From positions 1 through 64,000 of the forward strand of contig JAILJP010000030.1 of NCBI GenBank assembly GCA_024694625.1: 64,000 nucleotides of DNA, given 5' to 3'. Of this stretch, positions 54,839-63,755 are shown piece by piece (within the stretch, counting starts at the first letter, position 1; each line of letters starts with the position of its first letter). The DNA is from Lachnospiraceae bacterium (GTDB taxonomy: Bacteria > Bacillota > Clostridia > Lachnospirales > Lachnospiraceae). Position numbers and translations under genes: made by a program. The notes beneath the pieces were generated by a model that worked only from the letters and a program-made list of their open reading frames with translations, ran no database searches and had not been told where the DNA came from.

Positions 54839-57683
54839 GTGGCTGAATGATTTAAAAGAAAGATTTTTTTCTTCCCGTCTCACCGTGATGGTTGGGATTA
54901 TGTCTCTTTTTGCCATCATTTTACTGGGACGTCTTTTTGTGTTGCAGATTGTGAGAGGTTCTTCTTATCAGGACAACTACAACTTGCTTACAGAAAAGAC
55001 TGAGACTACTGATGCGACCAGAGGAAATATTTACGACAGAAACGGTAATCTCTTGGCTTACAGTGAGTTGGCCTATGCAGTTACCATTGAAGATAAATTT
55101 TCAAATTACAGTACCGATGATAAGAATAAACTACTAAACGAGATTCTTTATGAAATCATTACCAATTTAAATGCCAATGGGGATGAGATTGATAATGATT
55201 TTGGCATCTATTTAAATTCTGCAAAGGATTATACTTTTTCTTCTTCCGGCACGGCGTTACAGAGATTTCGTGCAGATATCTTTGGATATTCCAGTATTGA
55301 TGATTTGAAATCCAAATCAGATAGCAAATATGATATTGACGAAGCCAATGCCACTGCGGATGAAATAATGGAATTTTTATGTGGAGAGAAGAAGTATGAC
55401 ATTTCCACAGATTATGACGAAGAGATTCGCTACAAAATTGCGGTTATTCGTTATAACATGAGCTTAAACAATTATCAGAAGTATATTTCTACCACCATTG
55501 CCTCAGATATCAGTGATGAATCAGTTGCTTATATTAAAGAGCATGAGGCGGATTTCACCGGTGTTGAAGTGGAAGAGAAGTCCGTTCGTCGTTATGATGA
55601 AAGCGAATGCTTTGCCAATATTTTAGGTTATACCGGAAAGATTTCTACGGAAGAATACGAAGAGTTGTCCAAAGAATCTGATGACTACACCTTAAACGAT
55701 ATTATCGGAAAAAGTGGTATTGAACAGTATATGAACGAATACCTTTCCGGTACAAAGGGATACAAGGTCGTATACGTAGACAATGTGGGAAATGTTTTAA
55801 AAGAAGCAGAATCCAAAGATGCTGTTTCCGGTGGAGATGTTTACCTTTCCATTGACAAGGATCTTACCATTGCTACTTACAATTTGTTGGAGCAGGAAAT
55901 CGCCGGTATTGTGTATTCAAAGATTCAAAATATCAAAGAATACAATTCATCCTCTGATGATTCTTCTTCCAATATTGTAATTCCTATTTATGATGTGTAT
56001 TTTTCACTGGTGAACAACAACCTCATTGATATTTCCGCTTTGGATTCCGATGAAGCCAGTGATGTTGAAAAAAGTGTATATTCCACATACACATCTAAAT
56101 ACCAAACGGTTCAAAATACCTTAAGAGATATTTTACTTGCAGATGCACCTACTACATACAAGGATTTATCCGAAGAGTATCAGCAGTATAGTACCTATGT
56201 GGTAAAGACCCTTCGTTCCAATGACGTATTGCTTTCTGACTCTATTGATACAACGGATGAGATGTATCAAAAATGGTCTAATGAGGAGCTTTCCGTAGAA
56301 GAGTATTTGAAGTATTGCATCGAAAACGATTGGATTGATATTACGGTATTTACACAGAAGTCTTTGTATGTGGATACTGACGAAGTGTATGAAAGCCTTG
56401 TGGATTATATCGCTTCCGATATTTTGACCACTACCGACTTTGAAAAACTGGTTTATCAGTACGCCATCTTAAATGATGAAATTACAGGAAATCAGCTTTG
56501 TACCATTTTATATGATCAGGGGTATTTGGAATGGGATGAATCCACCAGAAATTCTTTGGCTTCTGGTTCTTTGTCATCTTATTCTTTCTTAAAAGAAAAG
56601 ATTCGAACCTTGGAAATTACTCCCGGTGAGTTGGCATTGGATCCTTGTTCTGGTTCCTGTGTCATCATTGATCCAAATAACGGAGATGTTTTGGCCTGTG
56701 TTTCTTATCCCGGATATGACAGTAACAAGCTTGCCAATTCCGTGGATTCCTCATATTACAGCCAGTTGGTATTTAACTTGTCAAATCCTTTGTACAACCA
56801 TGCTACCCAGCAGCGTACAGCGCCTGGTTCTACCTTTAAGATGATTTCTTCTGTGGCAGGTTTGGCAGAGAATGTTATTACAACATCTACGCAAATCCAA
56901 GATTTAGGTATATTTGATAAGGTTTCCAACCAACCAAAATGTTGGTATTACCCCAGCAATCATGGTTCCATCAATGTATCGGAAGCTTTGAGAGATTCAT
57001 GTAACTACTTCTTCTATGAAGTGGGTTATGAACTGGCTGGTGGAAGCAATTACAATGATGAAAAAGGTATTGAAAAGATTCAAAAGTATGCTTCCATGTT
57101 TGGATTGGATGAAAAAACCGGAATTGAAATTGAAGAAAGTACGCCGTCCATTGCTACAGAATACCCTGTCATGGCAGCCATTGGTCAGTCAGACAACAAC
57201 TTTACTACAATTTCTTTGGCCCGTTATGTTACGGCAATCGCCAATAGCGGTACGGTATATGATTTATCTTTGATGGATCACGTAACAGATTCTGAGGGAA
57301 ATACCATTGAAGAGTATTCCTCCACCGTAAAGAATACGGTAGATGTTTTGGATTCTTCCGAATGGTCTGCAATTCATTACGGTATGCGAATGGTAGTGGA
57401 ATCCTTAGAGTGCTTTGATGGATTTTCTGTAGAGGTTGCAGGTAAAACCGGTACAGCGCAGCAGGTTACCACAAGACCTAACCACGCCTTATTTGTAGGA
57501 TATGCTCCTTACAATAATCCGGAAGTTGCCATTGCCACCCGTATTGCCTTTGGTTATACATCTCATAATGCAGCTGAAGTTACAAAGAACATTTTAAGTG
57601 CTTACTTTGGTGTGGAAGATACAGAACAATTAATTAACGGTGAGGCTTCTGCCAATTCTTCTACAAATACGGTTACAGACTAG
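54831..57683 (+). CDS. mrdA: Penicillin-binding protein 2 (class B, elongasome transpeptidase)
   Basis: A class B penicillin-binding protein that crosslinks side-wall peptidoglycan with RodA. At 950 residues it is far longer than the 630 of E. coli PBP2. After a membrane helix (about 18-40) come the dimerisation/pedestal region and a large insertion rich in Ser, Asp and Tyr (about 365-600), then the transpeptidase: SxxK is STFK (667-670), SxN is SCN (723-725), KTG is KTGT (872-875). The start is TTG at 54831, with AGGAG 12 bp upstream, overlapping mreD. minC follows 10 bp later. Confidence 0.93.
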   Translation: MFEWLNDLKERFFSSRLTVMVGIMSLFAIILLGRLFVLQIVRGSSYQDNYNLLTEKTETTDATRGNIYDRNGNLLAYSELAYAVTIEDKFSNYSTDDKNKLLNEILYEIITNLNANGDEIDNDFGIYLNSAKDYTFSSSGTALQRFRADIFGYSSIDDLKSKSDSKYDIDEANATADEIMEFLCGEKKYDISTDYDEEIRYKIAVIRYNMSLNNYQKYISTTIASDISDESVAYIKEHEADFTGVEVEEKSVRRYDESECFANILGYTGKISTEEYEELSKESDDYTLNDIIGKSGIEQYMNEYLSGTKGYKVVYVDNVGNVLKEAESKDAVSGGDVYLSIDKDLTIATYNLLEQEIAGIVYSKIQNIKEYNSSSDDSSSNIVIPIYDVYFSLVNNNLIDISALDSDEASDVEKSVYSTYTSKYQTVQNTLRDILLADAPTTYKDLSEEYQQYSTYVVKTLRSNDVLLSDSIDTTDEMYQKWSNEELSVEEYLKYCIENDWIDITVFTQKSLYVDTDEVYESLVDYIASDILTTTDFEKLVYQYAILNDEITGNQLCTILYDQGYLEWDESTRNSLASGSLSSYSFLKEKIRTLEITPGELALDPCSGSCVIIDPNNGDVLACVSYPGYDSNKLANSVDSSYYSQLVFNLSNPLYNHATQQRTAPGSTFKMISSVAGLAENVITTSTQIQDLGIFDKVSNQPKCWYYPSNHGSINVSEALRDSCNYFFYEVGYELAGGSNYNDEKGIEKIQKYASMFGLDEKTGIEIEESTPSIATEYPVMAAIGQSDNNFTTISLARYVTAIANSGTVYDLSLMDHVTDSEGNTIEEYSSTVKNTVDVLDSSEWSAIHYGMRMVVESLECFDGFSVEVAGKTGTAQQVTTRPNHALFVGYAPYNNPEVAIATRIAFGYTSHNAAEVTKNILSAYFGVEDTEQLINGEASANSSTNTVTD

Positions 57684-57693
57684 AGGTGATAGC

Positions 57694-58362
57694 GTGTCAG
57701 AATTATGTGTCATCAAATTAAACTCCAAGGGGTTACAGTTGGTATTGGATCCTGATTGTGACTATATGGATTTGGTGAAAGACGTGTGTTTAAAATTTCT
57801 AAAGAGCAAAGACTTTTTTGGAAGTAGAGACATTGTTTTAGAAATAAAAGGAAGAGATTTATCCCCCTCTGAATTAAGAGGGGTTGTGGAAGCAATTCAG
57901 CTCAACTCCGATTTGACCATTAAGTTGATTCGAGAAGAAGAGGAGCTAAGGGAGTACTCTTACCACGAGGATGTGGATAGATTTTATTATGAAAAAGCAT
58001 TGGAAAATGCTAAAATAATAAGAGGCGATGTCTCATCCGATTTAAATGAGGAAATCTCCTTACTTGTGTTGGGAGATATAAAGAGAGAAGCCTTTGTGAA
58101 AGCCAGAGGAAGTGTCATTGTCCTTGGCAAAATCTTTGGAAAAGTGGAAGCCGGGGAAGCGGCGCATCCCGATTCCTTTATTATAGCTTCCGAATTCTTA
58201 AATACGGATATTACTCTTTGTGGAAGAACGAATGAAGAGTTGTTTGAAGAAAAAACAGGATTTTTTAAGAAAAAAGATAAGAAGGGTGAATTAAAGTGTG
58301 TTTCCATTTTCAGAGATGAAATGGTATTAGAACCTTTGGAACAGGGCATACTTTTTTCATAA
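57694..58362 (+). CDS. minC: Septum site-determining protein MinC, divergent
   Basis: MinC inhibits FtsZ ring assembly away from midcell. The 222-residue protein has an N-terminal FtsZ-binding domain (about 1-95) and a C-terminal beta-helix domain (about 118-180, VLGDIKREAFVKARGS and VEAGEAAHP being recognisable), plus a Lys-rich tail. The RSGQ motif that binds MinD, expected just before the beta-helix, is not found; the region reads IIRGD (108-112). minD and minE, which normally follow, are absent: rodA starts 6 bp after the stop. The open frame begins at 57640 inside PBP2; the GTG at 57694, after GAGGTGAT, is chosen. Confidence 0.82.
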   Translation: MSELCVIKLNSKGLQLVLDPDCDYMDLVKDVCLKFLKSKDFFGSRDIVLEIKGRDLSPSELRGVVEAIQLNSDLTIKLIREEEELREYSYHEDVDRFYYEKALENAKIIRGDVSSDLNEEISLLVLGDIKREAFVKARGSVIVLGKIFGKVEAGEAAHPDSFIIASEFLNTDITLCGRTNEELFEEKTGFFKKKDKKGELKCVSIFRDEMVLEPLEQGILFS

Positions 58363-58368
58363 TCAGTT

Positions 58369-59472
58369 ATGTTTCGAAATTACAGACTTAAAAATTTTAA
58401 CTTACCATTGGTAATTTGCATTTTTGCTATTTCCATTTTGGGAATTTTGGTTATTGGAAGTGCAAATTCCGACTATCAGAATAAGCAGATTATCGGTATG
58501 TTGATCGGTGTGATTGTAATGGTAATTGTGGCTTTGATTGATTACGATTTTGTATTGCAGTTTTACTGGTTGTTCTATATCGGTATTGTTGGAATGCTAG
58601 GTGCGGTACTTGTCTTTGGTGATAATGCCAAAGGTGCTACCAGATGGATTGATTTGGGAGTGATTCGTTTTCAGCCTTCGGAATTGGCAAAGGTGTTGCT
58701 TGTTTTGTTCTTTGCCTTTTATCTTTCCAAGTATTCAGACGAAATCAATGATATGAAACGATTGGCGATTATCGCTGTTTTAGCTGGAATACCTCTTTTA
58801 TTAATAGAAGAAGAACCGGATTTGTCCACCACCATCGTTACTTTTTTGATTATTGCATCCATGATTTTTTACAGTGGTTTGAGCTATAAAATTGTAGCAC
58901 CACTGATTATTGTAGGCTTTGTAGGCGTGATTGTAATTCTTTTGGTGTTAACTCACGGTGGAGCTTCCCTTTTGGAGGGATATCAGAATTATCGTATTCT
59001 TGCTTGGTTGTATCCTGATGATTATCCCCAGTATTCCTATCAGCAGCAAAATTCTATTATGGCCATTGGCTCCGGACAGTTTTTTGGAAAAGGCTTATAT
59101 ACGGAGAGTATTCAGTCTGTGAAAAACGGTAATTATATTTCCGAGCCTCAGACCGACTTTATCTTTGCAGTTGCAGGAGAAGAATTGGGATTTGTTGGTT
59201 CAATCCTGGTGGTGGGACTTTTGTTTGCAGTTACGGTTTTTTGTTTAAAAACCGCGAAGAAGGCAAAAGATTTGGCAGGAGAGCTGATTTGTGTTGGAAT
59301 GGCATCCATTGTTGGATTCCAGACATTTGTTAATTTATGCGTTGTTACCGGAATGTTTCCAAACACCGGTTTAACACTGCCTTTTATGAGTTATGGACTT
59401 ACATCCTTGGTTACCTTATATTTTGGTATGGGATTTGTATTAAATGTTAGTTTACAGGCTAAGAAGTATTAG
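58369..59472 (+). CDS. rodA: RodA/FtsW/SpoVE-family peptidoglycan glycosyltransferase
   Basis: An SEDS polymerase that elongates glycan strands with its partner PBP2, encoded two genes upstream. The 367-residue protein has about ten membrane segments, RWIDLGVIRFQPSELAK with the catalytic-site region, and the PQTDFIFAVAGEELGF signature. Context (mreBCD, PBP2) favours RodA over FtsW. It begins 6 bp after minC; mgsA follows after 15 bp. Confidence 0.93.
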   Translation: MFRNYRLKNFNLPLVICIFAISILGILVIGSANSDYQNKQIIGMLIGVIVMVIVALIDYDFVLQFYWLFYIGIVGMLGAVLVFGDNAKGATRWIDLGVIRFQPSELAKVLLVLFFAFYLSKYSDEINDMKRLAIIAVLAGIPLLLIEEEPDLSTTIVTFLIIASMIFYSGLSYKIVAPLIIVGFVGVIVILLVLTHGGASLLEGYQNYRILAWLYPDDYPQYSYQQQNSIMAIGSGQFFGKGLYTESIQSVKNGNYISEPQTDFIFAVAGEELGFVGSILVVGLLFAVTVFCLKTAKKAKDLAGELICVGMASIVGFQTFVNLCVVTGMFPNTGLTLPFMSYGLTSLVTLYFGMGFVLNVSLQAKKY

Positions 59473-59487
59473 CAAAAGGAGGCATAA

Positions 59488-59883
59488 ATGAATATTGGGT
59501 TGGTTGCTCATGATTCAAAGAAGAAATTAATGCAAAATTTTTGCATAGCATATCGGGGAGTTCTTTCTAGAAATGACTTGTTTGCTACTGGAACCACCGG
59601 TCGTTTGGTGGAAGAGGCTACAAATCTTACGGTACATAAGTATTTGTCCGGTCACTTAGGGGGAACTCAGCAGTTAGGGGCTCAGATTGAGCATAATCAA
59701 ATTGACTTGGTGATTTTTTTGAGAGATCCCCTTCAGGCAAAATCTCATGAACCGGATGTAAACAGTATTGTCCGTTTATGTGATGCCCACAACATTCCCC
59801 TTGCCACCAATTTGGCAACAGCGGAATTATTAATTATGTCATTAGATCGAGGAGACCTTGAGTGGCGTGAAATGTACAAATAA
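59488..59883 (+). CDS. mgsA: Methylglyoxal synthase
   Basis: Converts dihydroxyacetone phosphate to methylglyoxal, a bypass that relieves phosphorylated-sugar stress. The 131 residues match the family: VAHDSKK at the start, the phosphate-binding ATGTTGRL and the segment FLRDPLQAKSHEPDV with the catalytic Asp. AAAGGAGG precedes the ATG. The position behind rodA is conserved in Lachnospiraceae. Its last 17 bases overlap the next gene. Confidence 0.95.
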   Translation: MNIGLVAHDSKKKLMQNFCIAYRGVLSRNDLFATGTTGRLVEEATNLTVHKYLSGHLGGTQQLGAQIEHNQIDLVIFLRDPLQAKSHEPDVNSIVRLCDAHNIPLATNLATAELLIMSLDRGDLEWREMYK

Positions 59884-60847
59884 AGTTATTAGTTTTATCT
59901 TAATCGTTGCAGTGATGTTTTGTTTTAGCGGCTGCAGTGAAGTAACAGTGGAAAATGAGTATTCGGTTTACGAAGATTCTTATGCATATGGGCTAATTAA
60001 CAATGCACCTTTGTCCTCTTCCAATTTGATGGCGTCCAATCTTTGTGTAACGGACGGCACAGATTTGGGAACAGGCGATGTGGATTCCCAGGTTGCAGAG
60101 GGTGGAGGACTTTTCAATGTTGATACTGGGGAAGTTCTATATGCCCAAAATACCCTTGGAAAGTTGTATCCTGCCAGCACAACAAAGATTCTTACCGCCT
60201 ATGTTGCTGTTAAATACGGTGATTTGGAGCAGGAGATTACGATTTCAGAAGAAGCCTGTGATCAAAGCAGTGATTCCTCTGTTTGTAATTTGAATCCTGG
60301 CGATGTTTTGACTTTACGTCAGCTTTTGTATGGTCTTATGCTTCGCAGCGGAAATGACGCTGCCATAGCAATAGCAGAAGGTGTGGCTGGAAGTGTGGAT
60401 GCCTTTGTTTCCTTAATGAATGAGGAAGCATTAAAAATCGGTGCCACCCATTCTCACTTTGTAACCCCCAACGGATTACATGACGAGGACCATTACACTA
60501 CAATTTATGATATGTATTTAATTACCAATGCAGCACTTTCTTCCAATGATATTGTTGAAATCCTGCAAACGGTGAATTATGATGTATATTACAAAAATTC
60601 TGCAGGAGAAGATGTCCAGCAAGCCTGGAGTAATACTTGCGGATATTTATCCGGACACTATGAAGCTCCGGATGGAATTACCGTAATCGGCGGTAAAACC
60701 GGTACTACCAATCCGGCAGGATACTGCCTGGTTTGTTATTGTACCAATGAAAATAATGAACATTTGATATCCATTGTTTATCATGCAGATTGTAGAGGAA
60801 ATTTATATTTACTTATGAATGAGATGCTTGATAAATTTGGCAGATAG
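59867..60847 (+). CDS. D-alanyl-D-alanine carboxypeptidase (S11), probable lipoprotein
   Basis: A low-molecular-weight PBP that trims the terminal D-Ala from stem peptides. The 326 residues start with a signal peptide ending in the lipobox FSGC (Cys23), then a linker and the S11 catalytic domain: SxxK STTK (104-107), SGN (161-163), KTG (277-279). No C-terminal PBP5-like beta domain or amphipathic anchor is seen, so lipid anchoring would replace it. The start is ambiguous: GTG at 59867 is 12 bases after GAGGAG, a TTG at 59858 only three; the GTG is chosen. It overlaps mgsA. Confidence 0.87.
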   Translation: MKCTNKVISFILIVAVMFCFSGCSEVTVENEYSVYEDSYAYGLINNAPLSSSNLMASNLCVTDGTDLGTGDVDSQVAEGGGLFNVDTGEVLYAQNTLGKLYPASTTKILTAYVAVKYGDLEQEITISEEACDQSSDSSVCNLNPGDVLTLRQLLYGLMLRSGNDAAIAIAEGVAGSVDAFVSLMNEEALKIGATHSHFVTPNGLHDEDHYTTIYDMYLITNAALSSNDIVEILQTVNYDVYYKNSAGEDVQQAWSNTCGYLSGHYEAPDGITVIGGKTGTTNPAGYCLVCYCTNENNEHLISIVYHADCRGNLYLLMNEMLDKFGR

Positions 60848-60868
60848 AAAGAAAGCGAGGAAAAAGTT

Positions 60869-61885
60869 ATGGCTATTTTAGTTACTGGTGGAGCAGGATT
60901 TATCGGTTCCCATACCTGCGTGGAATTGTTAAATGCAAATTACGAAGTTGTTGTTTTGGACAACCTTCACAATGCAAGCGAAAAATCCTTGGATAGAGTG
61001 AAAGAACTCACTGGTAAAGATGTAAAATTTTATAAAGGTGATATTTTAGATCGAGATATCTTAAATAAGGTATTTGCTGAAAACAAAATTGATAGCTGTA
61101 TTCATTTCGCAGGCTTAAAGGCTGTAGGCGAATCTGTACAGAAGCCTTGGGAATACTACGAAAACAATATTGCCGGAACATTAACTTTGGTTGATGTAAT
61201 GAGAAAGAACAACTGCAAAAATATTATTTTCTCATCTTCCGCAACCGTTTACGGAAATCCCGCTGAGATTCCCATTACAGAAAAATGCCCTAAGGGACAG
61301 TGTACCAATCCTTATGGTTGGACCAAGTCTATGTTGGAGCAGATTTTATCCGATATTCAAAAGGCAGACAATGAATGGAATGTAGTTCTTCTTCGTTACT
61401 TCAATCCTATCGGAGCTCATCCTTCAGGACGTATGGGAGAAAACCCCAATGGTATCCCCAACAATTTAATGCCTTACATTACTCAGGTTGCTATCGGAAA
61501 GCTTCCGGAATTAGGAGTATTTGGTGATGACTATGATACACCGGACGGAACAGGCGTAAGAGATTACATTCATGTAGTTGATTTGGCACAGGGTCACGTA
61601 GCTGCATTAAAGAAAATCGAAGAAAATGCCGGCCTTAAGATTTACAATTTAGGAACTGGTGTTGGTTACAGCGTACTTGATATCGTTAAGAATTTTGAAG
61701 AAGCAAACGATATTAAGATTCCTTATCAGATCAAACCTCGTCGTGCCGGTGATATTGCCACATGTTATTCTGACGCTTCTTTGGCTAAAGAAGAATTGGG
61801 CTGGAGCGCTAAGTACGGTATAAAGGAAATGTGTGCCGATTCTTGGAGATGGCAGAAGAACAATCCCAACGGATATGAGGATTAA
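60869..61885 (+). CDS. galE: UDP-glucose 4-epimerase
   Basis: Interconverts UDP-glucose and UDP-galactose for galactose metabolism and surface polysaccharides. A 338-residue extended-SDR enzyme with the NAD motif [11 protein letters not shown] (7-17), the catalytic SSSATVYG and the NPYGWTKS stretch with YxxxK, and typical NP-x-GAHPSG. AAAGCGAGG precedes the ATG. It is the last gene before the tRNA-Glu unit and may be read from the wall cluster. Confidence 0.95.
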   Translation: MAILVTGGAGFIGSHTCVELLNANYEVVVLDNLHNASEKSLDRVKELTGKDVKFYKGDILDRDILNKVFAENKIDSCIHFAGLKAVGESVQKPWEYYENNIAGTLTLVDVMRKNNCKNIIFSSSATVYGNPAEIPITEKCPKGQCTNPYGWTKSMLEQILSDIQKADNEWNVVLLRYFNPIGAHPSGRMGENPNGIPNNLMPYITQVAIGKLPELGVFGDDYDTPDGTGVRDYIHVVDLAQGHVAALKKIEENAGLKIYNLGTGVGYSVLDIVKNFEEANDIKIPYQIKPRRAGDIATCYSDASLAKEELGWSAKYGIKEMCADSWRWQKNNPNGYED

Positions 61886-61936
61886 TTTTCGCCTTTAAAA
61901 TCAATTGGATTATTTGTTGTTTTTATAAAAAAGTGC

Positions 61937-61965
61937 TTGCAATTCATAAGCATTTATAGTAATAT
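61937..61965 (+). promoter_or_regulatory. Promoter of tRNA-Glu
   Basis: TTGCAA (61937-61942), a 17-bp spacer and TAATAT (61960-61965), ending 32 bp before the tRNA. A short inverted repeat TGCTT/AAGCA spans the spacer. Confidence 0.65.
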
Positions 61966-61997
61966 CCTATTGTTGTGTTTTAACAGCATAAGGATAT

Positions 61998-62069
61998 GGT
62001 TCCTTGGTCAAGCGGTTAAGACGTCGCCCTCTCACGGCGAAAACAGGGGTTCGATTCCCCTAGGAACTG
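61998..62069 (+). tRNA. tRNA-Glu (anticodon CTC)
   Basis: A full cloverleaf can be folded: acceptor 61998-62004 with 62062-62068 (one G-T pair), D-stem GTC/GAC, anticodon stem 62024-62028 with 62036-62040, loop with anticodon CTC (62031-62033), T-stem AGGGG/CCCCT and loop TTCGATT. The discriminator is G and CCA is not encoded. The CTC anticodon reads GAG only, so a TTC isoacceptor should exist elsewhere. A strong terminator follows, so it is a single-tRNA unit. Confidence 0.95.
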
Positions 62070-62077
62070 TTGTTAAG

Positions 62078-62111
62078 AAGACTCCCAAGTATTTACTTGG
62101 GAGTCTTTCTT
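62078..62111 (+). terminator. Rho-independent terminator after tRNA-Glu
   Basis: A 13-bp perfect stem 62078-62090 with 62095-62107, an ATTT loop and a TCTT tail. It separates the tRNA from the rimP-nusA operon. Confidence 0.9.
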
Positions 62112-62139
62112 ACATATTTATTTCTAAGAAAGGAAAGTT

Positions 62140-62604
62140 ATGTCGAAAAAAGAAGAATATGAAAAGCACACCGAAGAGTACATGCTTCCTATCGTTGAAA
62201 AGCGTGGGTTTGAACTCTATGATGTGGAATTTGTAAAAGAAGGAAACGATTATTATCTGCGTGCTTATATTGAAAAGCCCGGCGGAATCACCATTAACGA
62301 TTGTGTAGATGTCAGTCGTGAGATGAATGAGATACTGGATAAGGAAGATTACATTAAAGAGGCATATATTTTTGAAGTATCTTCACCGGGATTGGATCGA
62401 CCTTTGAAAAAAGACAAGGATTTTGAACGAAATCTTGGCAAACAGGTGGATATTAAAACCTATAAGGCATTTGATAAACAAAAAGAATTTACCGGAGTTT
62501 TATCTGCTTACGATAAAGATTCGGTGACCGTAACCTTCGAAGATGGAGATTTTACTTTTTTACGTAAAGACATTTCTCTTATTCGATTAACGATAGATTT
62601 TTAA
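62140..62604 (+). CDS. rimP: Ribosome maturation factor RimP
   Basis: A 154-residue 30S-subunit assembly factor. Two small domains are recognisable: N-terminal alpha/beta (about 1-85, with GFELYDVEFVKEG and VSSPGLDRPLKK around 80-95) and a C-terminal SH3-like barrel. AAGGAAAG precedes the ATG. It heads the standard rimP-nusA-ylxR operon, continuing past the window edge. Confidence 0.95.
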   Translation: MSKKEEYEKHTEEYMLPIVEKRGFELYDVEFVKEGNDYYLRAYIEKPGGITINDCVDVSREMNEILDKEDYIKEAYIFEVSSPGLDRPLKKDKDFERNLGKQVDIKTYKAFDKQKEFTGVLSAYDKDSVTVTFEDGDFTFLRKDISLIRLTIDF

Positions 62605-62630
62605 TTTCTTATTTATAAAGGAGGCAAACA

Positions 62631-63755
62631 ATGGATAAGGAAGAATTACTGTTAGCATTAAATACTGTGGAAAATGAAAAGAGTATTGATAAGGCATCTT
62701 TAATTGAAGCGATTAAGAGCTCTATTTTAAATGCTTGCAAGCAATACTACGGAACAGCAGAAAACATTGTTGTTGATATTGATCCTACTACAGGAGAAAA
62801 CCATGTTTATGCTGCAAAGACTGTTGTTGACGTAAAGGATTTGCAGGATGAAGCATTGGAACTTACTTTGGAAGAGGCACACGAAATCAATTCTGATTTA
62901 GAATTGGGCGATGTAGTTCAGATTGAAATTGATACAAAGAGCTTCGGCCGTATTGTAACAAACTCTTCTAAGAATATGATTATTCAGAAGATTCGTGAAG
63001 ATGAAAGAAATACCATCTTCAATGAATTCTATGAGAAAGAGCATCAGGTTGTAACCGGTATTGTTCAGAGATACAGCGGTGAAAACATTTCCATTAACCT
63101 TGGTAAAGCAGATGCAATCCTTACAAAGAATGAGCAGATTGCTGGTGAGCATTACAAGCCTACCGATCGTATCAAGGTATACATCCTTGAAGTAAGAAAT
63201 ACACAAAAGGGATTACGTATGAGAGTTTCCCGTACCCATCCGGAACTTGTGAAAAAGCTTTTTGAAGAAGAGGTTACAGAAGTTAAGGACGGAATTGTTG
63301 AAATTAAGGCAATTGCCAGAGAAGCTGGAAACAGAAGTAAGATTGCTGTTTGGTCCAACGATCCTGATGTAGATCCTGTAGGAGCTTGTGTTGGTATGAA
63401 CGGAAGCCGTGTAAATGCAATCGTTTCTGAACTTCACAACGAAAAAATCGATATTATCAACTGGGATGAGAATCCTGCTTACTTAATTCAGAATGCATTG
63501 TCACCTGCTATGGTTATTTCCGTTATTGCAGATTCTGATGAAAAGTCAGCAAAGGTTGTTGTACCGGATGATCAGTTAAGTCTTGCAATCGGTATGAAGG
63601 GACAAAATGCCCGTCTTGCTGCTAGACTTACCGGATTTAAGATTGATATCAAGTCTGAAACTCAGGCAAGAGAATCCGGAGATTTCATTGAATATGATGA
63701 AGAGTATGATGATGAATACTACGATGAAGAATACTATGGTGAAGAAGAAGAGTAA
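62631..63755 (+). CDS. nusA: Transcription termination/antitermination factor NusA
   Basis: Binds RNA polymerase and regulates pausing, termination and antitermination. The 374 residues comprise an N-terminal polymerase-binding domain (about 1-125), an S1 domain (about 133-200), KH1 and KH2 (about 230-350, with VGACVGMNGSRVNAIV and IGMKGQNARLAARLTG) and a short, strongly acidic Asp/Glu/Tyr tail. The C-terminal repeats of E. coli NusA are absent, as in other Firmicutes. AAGGAGG precedes the ATG. It overlaps ylxR by 20 bp. Confidence 0.97.
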   Translation: MDKEELLLALNTVENEKSIDKASLIEAIKSSILNACKQYYGTAENIVVDIDPTTGENHVYAAKTVVDVKDLQDEALELTLEEAHEINSDLELGDVVQIEIDTKSFGRIVTNSSKNMIIQKIREDERNTIFNEFYEKEHQVVTGIVQRYSGENISINLGKADAILTKNEQIAGEHYKPTDRIKVYILEVRNTQKGLRMRVSRTHPELVKKLFEEEVTEVKDGIVEIKAIAREAGNRSKIAVWSNDPDVDPVGACVGMNGSRVNAIVSELHNEKIDIINWDENPAYLIQNALSPAMVISVIADSDEKSAKVVVPDDQLSLAIGMKGQNARLAARLTGFKIDIKSETQARESGDFIEYDEEYDDEYYDEEYYGEEEE

